Below, in pieces: positions 59,392 to 64,000 of a stretch of DNA of 64,000 nucleotides. The number at the start of each line of letters is the position of its first letter. Position 1 is the stretch's first letter. This DNA comes from Enterovibrio paralichthyis (GTDB taxonomy: Bacteria; Pseudomonadota; Gammaproteobacteria; Enterobacterales; Vibrionaceae), in contig NZ_JAHUTS010000002.1 of assembly GCF_019209835.1 (NCBI RefSeq), forward strand, positions 405,684 through 469,683. The letters run 5' to 3'. Both the position numbers and the translations under genes were made by a program. Below the pieces are notes generated by a model. It was not told the DNA's origin. It worked only from the letters and a program-made list of their open reading frames with translations, and made no database searches.

Positions 59392-60603
59392 ATGGCATCT
59401 AAAAACAATGCGGTTGCTGAAGGGAGCGGTACCGCCCGCCCCGAGAAAAAGCAAAGCATCATCTACAATCCAACGTTCCGCTCCATCGTTTTCCAAGCTG
59501 TGGCGATCATTGCGCTGGTATTGTTTGTTTACAATATCGTCAACAATGCGCTGACCAACCTCGATGCTCGTGGCATCGCAACCGGTTTTGGATTTCTGAG
59601 TCAGGAGGCGGGCTTTGGTATCGGCTTAACGCTGATTGAGTACAATGAAACGTACTCCTACGGAAGAACCTTCTTTGTTGGGCTTCTCAACACCGCGTTG
59701 GTATCCATTTTAGGTATCGTCTTTGCCACGATTATCGGATTCCTTATCGGTATCGCAAGACTTTCCAGCAACTGGCTGTTAAGCCGTTTTGCTGCTGTCT
59801 ACATCGAAACCTTCCGTAATATCCCCCTGCTCTTGCAGATCTTCTTTTGGTATTTTGCGGTACTACAGGCATTACCTTCCCCAAGAAACAGTTTGAGTTT
59901 TGGCGAGTCTGTCTTCCTTAACGTGCGTGGTTTGTACTTAACCCGTCCGGTATTTGAAGAAGGTTCGATGTGGATATTTATCTCGCTCGTTGTTGCGCTG
60001 GTGTTCAGCTTTGCCTATTCACGCTGGGCGAAGAACAAACAAGAAGCAACCGGACAACAATCGCCAGTGTTCTGGGTATCTTTGGGCACCATTATCGGCT
60101 TACCACTGCTCGCTTTCGTGCTGGCAGGTACGCCTGTATCACTGGAATACCCGGTTTTAAAAGGCTTTAACTTCCGCGGTGGTCTTTCTATCATCCCCGA
60201 ACTCGCAGCGCTGACGCTCGCGCTTTCAATCTACACGGCTTCCTTTATTGCCGAGATTGTTCGCTCCGGTATCAACGCAGTTAGTCACGGACAAACCGAA
60301 GCAGCCATGGCTTTGGGTCTACCCAAAAGCAAAACGCTGCGTCTTGTCGTTATCCCTCAGGCGATGCGGATCATCATCCCACCGCTTACCAGCCAGTATC
60401 TGAACCTGACTAAAAACTCATCGCTGGCAATGGCTATCGGCTATCCAGATTTAGTATCGGTGTTTGCAGGTACAACGTTGAACCAAACTGGTCAGGCGAT
60501 AGAGATTATCGCGATGACCATGGCAGTTTATCTGTCCCTCAGCTTGCTGACTTCACTGCTGATGAACATTTATAACGCCAAAGTGGCACTGGTAGAGAGG
60601 TAA
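59392..60603 (+). CDS. aapQ: General L-amino acid ABC transporter permease AapQ
   Basis: Inner-membrane permease of 403 residues. It has the N-terminal helix, the large insertion between early helices typical of AapQ, and the docking EAA loop INAVSHGQTEAAMALGLPKS with IIPPLTSQYLNLTKNSSLA after it. The IETFRNIPLLLQIFFWYF stretch is characteristic of polar amino acid permeases. AGGATAGAGGTG precedes the ATG. It follows aapJ by 77 bp and precedes aapM by 3 bp. Confidence 0.93.
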   Translation: MASKNNAVAEGSGTARPEKKQSIIYNPTFRSIVFQAVAIIALVLFVYNIVNNALTNLDARGIATGFGFLSQEAGFGIGLTLIEYNETYSYGRTFFVGLLNTALVSILGIVFATIIGFLIGIARLSSNWLLSRFAAVYIETFRNIPLLLQIFFWYFAVLQALPSPRNSLSFGESVFLNVRGLYLTRPVFEEGSMWIFISLVVALVFSFAYSRWAKNKQEATGQQSPVFWVSLGTIIGLPLLAFVLAGTPVSLEYPVLKGFNFRGGLSIIPELAALTLALSIYTASFIAEIVRSGINAVSHGQTEAAMALGLPKSKTLRLVVIPQAMRIIIPPLTSQYLNLTKNSSLAMAIGYPDLVSVFAGTTLNQTGQAIEIIAMTMAVYLSLSLLTSLLMNIYNAKVALVER

Positions 60604-60606
60604 CCC

Positions 60607-61707
60607 ATGACGATAAAACATGAGTTTCAACCCGATCTGCCACCACCACCGAATACGGTGGGTGCTGTCGGTTGGATGCGGAAAAATCTGTTCTCTTCGC
60701 CGCTGAACTCGGTGATGACGATTGTACTGGCTTTTCTTGCCATAAAAGGGCTTTGGGCGCTGGTTGACTGGGCGTTTATCAATTCCGACTGGGTGGGAAC
60801 CACCCGGGAAGATTGTTCCCGCGAAGGTGCCTGTTGGGTATTTATCAACGTACGTTTTGAGCAGTTTATGTTTGGTTTCTACCCGCAGGAAGAACTGTGG
60901 CGCCCCAAACTGTTCTACGCCATTCTCGCCATATTTACCGGGGCGCTGATCTACGAGAGAACCCCTAAACGTGGCTGGATTCTGCTGCTGTTTATCGTGG
61001 CTTTCCCGCTGATCGCCGTGTTCCTGTTGTTTGGTGGCGTGGCGGGCTTGCCTGTTGTTGAAACACACCTCTGGGGTGGCCTGCTGATCACCATGATCAT
61101 TGCCATCGTCGGTATTGTGGTCTCCCTGCCTATCGGTATTGTACTGGCGCTGGGGCGTCGTTCAGATATGCCGATAATCCGCAGTCTGTGTACTGTCTAT
61201 ATCGAAGTGTGGCGTGGCGTTCCGTTGATCACCGTACTCTTTATGGCTTCAGTGATGTTGCCGCTGTTTATGGCGGGCGAATCTGAAACCAACAAACTCG
61301 TGCGTGCCCTGATCGGTGTGGTGATGTTCTCTGCCGCCTATATGGCGGAAGTGGTTCGCGGTGGCCTTCAGGCTATTCCAAAAGGTCAGTATGAAGCTGC
61401 AGACGCATTGGGTTTGAGTTACTGGAAAAAGATGGGGCTCATCATCTTGCCACAGGCACTGAAGATCACCATTCCGTCGATTGTGAACACCTTCATCGGC
61501 TTGTTTAAAGACACCAGTCTGGTGTTGATCATCGGTATGTTTGATGTGCTCGGCATTGGCCAGTCGGCAAACACTGACCCTAATTGGCTTGGCTTCGCGA
61601 CAGAGAGTTATGTATTTGTCGCACTGGTATTCTGGATCTTCTGTTTCGGCATGTCCCGCTACAGTATTTATCTGGAAAACAAACTGCACACCGGTCACAA
61701 GCGGTAA
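60607..61707 (+). CDS. aapM: General L-amino acid ABC transporter permease AapM
   Basis: Second permease subunit, 366 residues. The YIEVWRGVPLITVLFMASVM segment and the EAA loop GGLQAIPKGQYEAADALGLS followed by ITIPSIVNTFIGLFKDTSLV are typical. The N-terminal region contains a periplasmic segment with two cysteines (EDCSREGACWVF), usual for AapM. Pairs with AapQ in the membrane. The AGAGAGG of the aapQ end serves as ribosome site, so translation is coupled. Confidence 0.93.
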   Translation: MTIKHEFQPDLPPPPNTVGAVGWMRKNLFSSPLNSVMTIVLAFLAIKGLWALVDWAFINSDWVGTTREDCSREGACWVFINVRFEQFMFGFYPQEELWRPKLFYAILAIFTGALIYERTPKRGWILLLFIVAFPLIAVFLLFGGVAGLPVVETHLWGGLLITMIIAIVGIVVSLPIGIVLALGRRSDMPIIRSLCTVYIEVWRGVPLITVLFMASVMLPLFMAGESETNKLVRALIGVVMFSAAYMAEVVRGGLQAIPKGQYEAADALGLSYWKKMGLIILPQALKITIPSIVNTFIGLFKDTSLVLIIGMFDVLGIGQSANTDPNWLGFATESYVFVALVFWIFCFGMSRYSIYLENKLHTGHKR

Positions 61708-61724
61708 GGAACAAGGATTGTATT

Positions 61725-62474
61725 ATGACGCAACAAGACTCCCCTGTTATCAAACTGACCGATGTCAACAAATGGTACGGACAGTTTCATGTACTGAAAA
61801 ACATTAACCTTTCAGTCTCCAAAGGCGAAAAGATTGTTATCTGTGGCCCTTCCGGCTCGGGTAAATCAACCATGATCCGTTGTATCAACCGTCTTGAGGA
61901 GCACCAGCAGGGCTCCATCATTGTGGGCGATACGGAGCTGACAGATGATCTGAAAAACATTGAGCAGGTGCGTAAAGAGGTTGGTATGTGTTTCCAGCAC
62001 TTCAACCTTTTCCCTCACCTGACGGTTTTGCAGAACTGTACGCTCGCACCGATTTGGGTGAAGAAAATGCCCAAGGACGAAGCTGAAGACATTGCGATGA
62101 AGTTTCTTAAGCGGGTAAAAATTCCTGAGCAGGCTAACAAGTTCCCAGGACAGCTCTCGGGCGGTCAGCAGCAGCGTGTAGCCATTGCGCGCTCGCTCTG
62201 CATGAACCCCAGCGTGATGCTGTTCGATGAGCCAACGTCAGCCCTTGACCCTGAAATGGTGCGTGAAGTGCTGGATGTTATGGTGGAACTGGCGGAAGAA
62301 GGGATGACCATGTTGTGTGTAACACACGAAATGGGCTTCGCCAAAGAGGTCGCGGATCGCGTGATCTTTATGGATGCCGGTGAGATTATTGAAGAAAACG
62401 TGCCGAATGAGTTCTTTAACAATCCTCAATCTGATCGGACACAACTCTTCCTGAGCCAGATCCTGCACCACTAA
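61725..62474 (+). CDS. aapP: General L-amino acid ABC transporter ATPase AapP
   Basis: ATPase of 249 residues. Walker A GPSGSGKST (about 42-50), signature LSGGQQQR (about 146), Walker B VMLFDEPTSALDPEMV and switch VTHEMGFA are intact, and the overall pattern (KWYGQFHVLKNINL, NRLEEHQQGSIIV) is that of the HisP/GlnQ/AapP group. The ATG at 61725 has AAGGATTG upstream; the longer frame from 61584 only overlaps aapM. Last gene of the operon, followed by a long hairpin terminator. Confidence 0.95.
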   Translation: MTQQDSPVIKLTDVNKWYGQFHVLKNINLSVSKGEKIVICGPSGSGKSTMIRCINRLEEHQQGSIIVGDTELTDDLKNIEQVRKEVGMCFQHFNLFPHLTVLQNCTLAPIWVKKMPKDEAEDIAMKFLKRVKIPEQANKFPGQLSGGQQQRVAIARSLCMNPSVMLFDEPTSALDPEMVREVLDVMVELAEEGMTMLCVTHEMGFAKEVADRVIFMDAGEIIEENVPNEFFNNPQSDRTQLFLSQILHH

Positions 62475-62483
62475 TGCAGGCCT

Positions 62484-62520
62484 TTGAGCCGCTAACCCAT
62501 TAAGTTAGCGGCTCATTAAT
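62484..62520 (+). terminator. Terminator of the aapJQMP operon
   Basis: Perfect 11-bp stem GAGCCGCTAAC / GTTAGCGGCTC with 7-nt loop and ATTAATATT tail. Confidence 0.8.
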
Positions 62521-62754
62521 ATTCATTTACAACTTCTTATCCTTTTCTGTGGCACATTCCGTCTGCGATTTCAGGGGGTAAGCATCTTCAGTATCATTTA
62601 TGCGACGGTTGCGACTTGAAAAACTGATCATTAGCCGCAATAAATGACGTATTAGAATTTATCAAAATAGAGTTTGTATTTTTGGCTGTGTCGCGACTCT
62701 CTAATCGCGGTACAATGCTGGATACAAAAATATGTACCCTACTGGGAGAACGCT

Positions 62755-63420
62755 ATGAACGATCGTTTTGTTGCTCGTGAGTACTCGCAAGAGAGCCTGT
62801 TAGCAACCAACAAGGTGTTGCGTAACACCTATTTCCTACTGTCCATGACCCTGCTGTGGTCAGCGGCGGTTGCTGGTGTGTCTATGGCAATGAACCTGCC
62901 ATACCCTGGCATTATCATTACACTTGTTGGTTTCTACGGTCTGCTGTTCCTGACTGAAAAGAACCGCAACAACTCAATGGGACTGGTTTTCACCTTCCTG
63001 TTTACCGGCTTCCTGGGTTACACCCTGGGCCCAATCCTTAATATGTACATTGGCGCTGGCTTGGGCTGGGCTATCGCACCGGCACTCGGCGGTACTGCAC
63101 TGACCTTCATGGCGTGTTCTGCATACGCTTTGACAACCAAACGTGACCTGTCTTTCCTTGGCGGTATGCTGATGGCGGGTTTCGTGGTTCTGTTGGTAGG
63201 TATGGTTGCAAACATCTTCCTGCAAATGCCGATGATTTCTATGGCGCTTAGCGGTCTGTTTGTTCTGTTCTCTACCGGCGCAATCTTGCTGACCACTCAG
63301 TCAATCGTGCGTGGCGGTGAGACCAACTACATTTCAGCAACTATTACGCTGTATGTATCTATCTACAACCTGTTCCTGAGCCTTCTGCAGCTTATCGGCA
63401 TTTTCGGTGGCGACGATTAA
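62755..63420 (+). CDS. yccA: Bax inhibitor-1/YccA family membrane protein
   Basis: Seven-helix inner-membrane protein of 221 residues, matching YccA, which interacts with and restrains the FtsH protease in E. coli. The start MNDRFVAREYSQESLLATNK and the conserved SFLGGMLMAGFVVLLVG and YVSIYNLFLSLLQL segments identify it. The C-terminal aspartates (GGDD) correspond to the acidic end of the family. The ATG at 62755 has GGGAG upstream and is preferred to an upstream in-frame start at 62674. Followed by a terminator and tusE, the same order as in E. coli. Confidence 0.92.
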   Translation: MNDRFVAREYSQESLLATNKVLRNTYFLLSMTLLWSAAVAGVSMAMNLPYPGIIITLVGFYGLLFLTEKNRNNSMGLVFTFLFTGFLGYTLGPILNMYIGAGLGWAIAPALGGTALTFMACSAYALTTKRDLSFLGGMLMAGFVVLLVGMVANIFLQMPMISMALSGLFVLFSTGAILLTTQSIVRGGETNYISATITLYVSIYNLFLSLLQLIGIFGGDD

Positions 63421-63441
63421 TCCAACAGGTTTGGTTAAAAG

Positions 63442-63467
63442 AAAAGCTCCTTCGGGAGCTTTTTTTG
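63442..63467 (+). terminator. Terminator after yccA
   Basis: Stem AAAAGCTCC / GGGAGCTTTT with TTC loop and seven T. Confidence 0.92.
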
Positions 63468-63530
63468 TCTTCGCTTGAAGGCAAACACACAAGGCTTTAT
63501 GCTTTGCGCGTTCGAAACACGAGGTTATCC

Positions 63531-63860
63531 ATGTTGGAATTAAACGGTAAGCAAATCGAAACCGATGCCCAGGGTTATCTGAAAAACTTTTCAGACTGGG
63601 ATGAGGCGTTGGTACCGATGTTGGCTGAGCAGGAAAGCATTGAGCTAACCGATGCACACTGGGAAGTGATTTATTTTGTGCAGGACTTCTACAAGGAGTT
63701 CAACACCTCTCCGGCTATCCGTCTTCTGGTTAAGTCGATGGAGCAAAAATATGGCCCGGAAAAAGGCAGCAGCCGCTATTTGTATAAGCTGTTCCCTAAA
63801 GGCCCGGCTAAACAAGCCACCAAGCTTGCAGGTTTACCTAAACCGGTAAAATGCATTTAA
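63531..63860 (+). CDS. tusE: Sulfurtransferase TusE (DsrC/TusE family)
   Basis: A 109-residue sulfur carrier that takes persulfide sulfur from TusBCD to MnmA for 2-thiouridine at tRNA position 34. The family signature EFNTSPAIRLLVKSMEQKYG and the ending PKGPAKQATKLAGLPKPVKCI are near identical to E. coli TusE. The penultimate Cys108 is the active residue; the second cysteine of dissimilatory DsrC is absent, which supports TusE rather than DsrC. GAGGTTAT precedes the ATG. Terminator at 63934. Confidence 0.95.
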   Translation: MLELNGKQIETDAQGYLKNFSDWDEALVPMLAEQESIELTDAHWEVIYFVQDFYKEFNTSPAIRLLVKSMEQKYGPEKGSSRYLYKLFPKGPAKQATKLAGLPKPVKCI

Positions 63861-63933
63861 AAAGGAGCCAGTTGGCTAATGCCGATCAGTTAAGAGATAA
63901 ATGATCGGTTGAACGATCCAACAGATGGCTTAT

Positions 63934-63970
63934 AAAGGCTCTAAGTCCCCATACTTAGAGCCTTTTATTT
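63934..63970 (+). terminator. Terminator after tusE
   Basis: Stem AAAGGCTCTAAG / CTTAGAGCCTTTT with 7-nt loop and TATTTT tail. A second inverted pair CCGATCA / TGATCGG (63879-63907) lies before it. Confidence 0.85.
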
Positions 63971-64000
63971 TGCAATTGACCACAGCCCTTACCCTCGCGA

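Overview
The window looks like chromosomal DNA from a gamma-proteobacterium of the family Vibrionaceae (a Grimontia-, Enterovibrio- or Vibrio-like organism; genus not settled by eye). The reasons are conserved gene blocks (uvrY-uvrC-pgsA, yccA-tusE, phoP-phoQ, a complete MalT maltose regulon, an AapJQMP amino-acid importer), roughly balanced base composition, short intergenic regions with GC-rich hairpin terminators, and clear Shine-Dalgarno sequences. No phage, integron, CRISPR array or rRNA is visible. One tRNA gene (Ser-UGA) is present.

Layout. 1-2.4 kb: serine uptake and deamination (sdaC, cut by the window edge, and sdaB). 2.4-6 kb: an ECF sigma factor with no adjacent anti-sigma gene, an outer-membrane beta-barrel protein, and an oxalate/formate-type MFS carrier. 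6.3-6.6 kb: a 284-bp non-coding element with terminal inverted repeats (MITE-like), inserted between nfsA and its probable terminator. 6.6-13.3 kb: nfsA, an iron-type alcohol dehydrogenase, grxA, a YbjL-type transporter and a PhoP/PhoQ-like two-component pair. 13.6-16.7 kb: uvrY-uvrC-pgsA on the minus strand. 17-19 kb: a class I glutamine amidotransferase and a sulfotransferase whose ribosome binding site lies inside a strong hairpin, followed by two opposed arrays of 7-bp repeats. 19-23 kb: an AdiA-type arginine decarboxylase with a PotE-like antiporter. 23.7-25.7 kb: a small His-rich membrane peptide overlapping an MFS carrier, then a 5-hydroxyisourate-hydrolase-like protein lacking catalytic residues.

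25.7-45.2 kb is a maltose/maltodextrin island: malM and lamB; a GH13 debranching enzyme; malEFG and malK in divergent units; malQ divergent from the activator malT; and a MalS-like periplasmic alpha-amylase. GGAKGA-core MalT boxes and two CRP-like sites lie in the control regions. Outer-membrane entry (LamB), periplasmic hydrolysis (MalS), import (MalEFGK) and cytoplasmic processing (MalQ, debranching enzyme) are all encoded; malP and malZ are not in the window. Inside this island sit a cytochrome P460-family gene, an unannotated remnant of a second P460 gene, and an AraC-type regulator.

45.3-56.8 kb: an M28 peptidase lipoprotein, a GNAT acetyltransferase, RNase I, an Nramp-related transporter behind a structured leader with an intrinsic terminator, an adenine deaminase, an exported amidohydrolase, gltS, a FUSC-family membrane protein and a phosphopantetheinyl transferase. 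57-64 kb: the 3' remnant of a CheY-like receiver gene beside tRNA-Ser, the aapJQMP operon, yccA and tusE. At least four copies or partial copies of a palindromic repeat with the core CCTGAAGATGCAGG are scattered through intergenic DNA.
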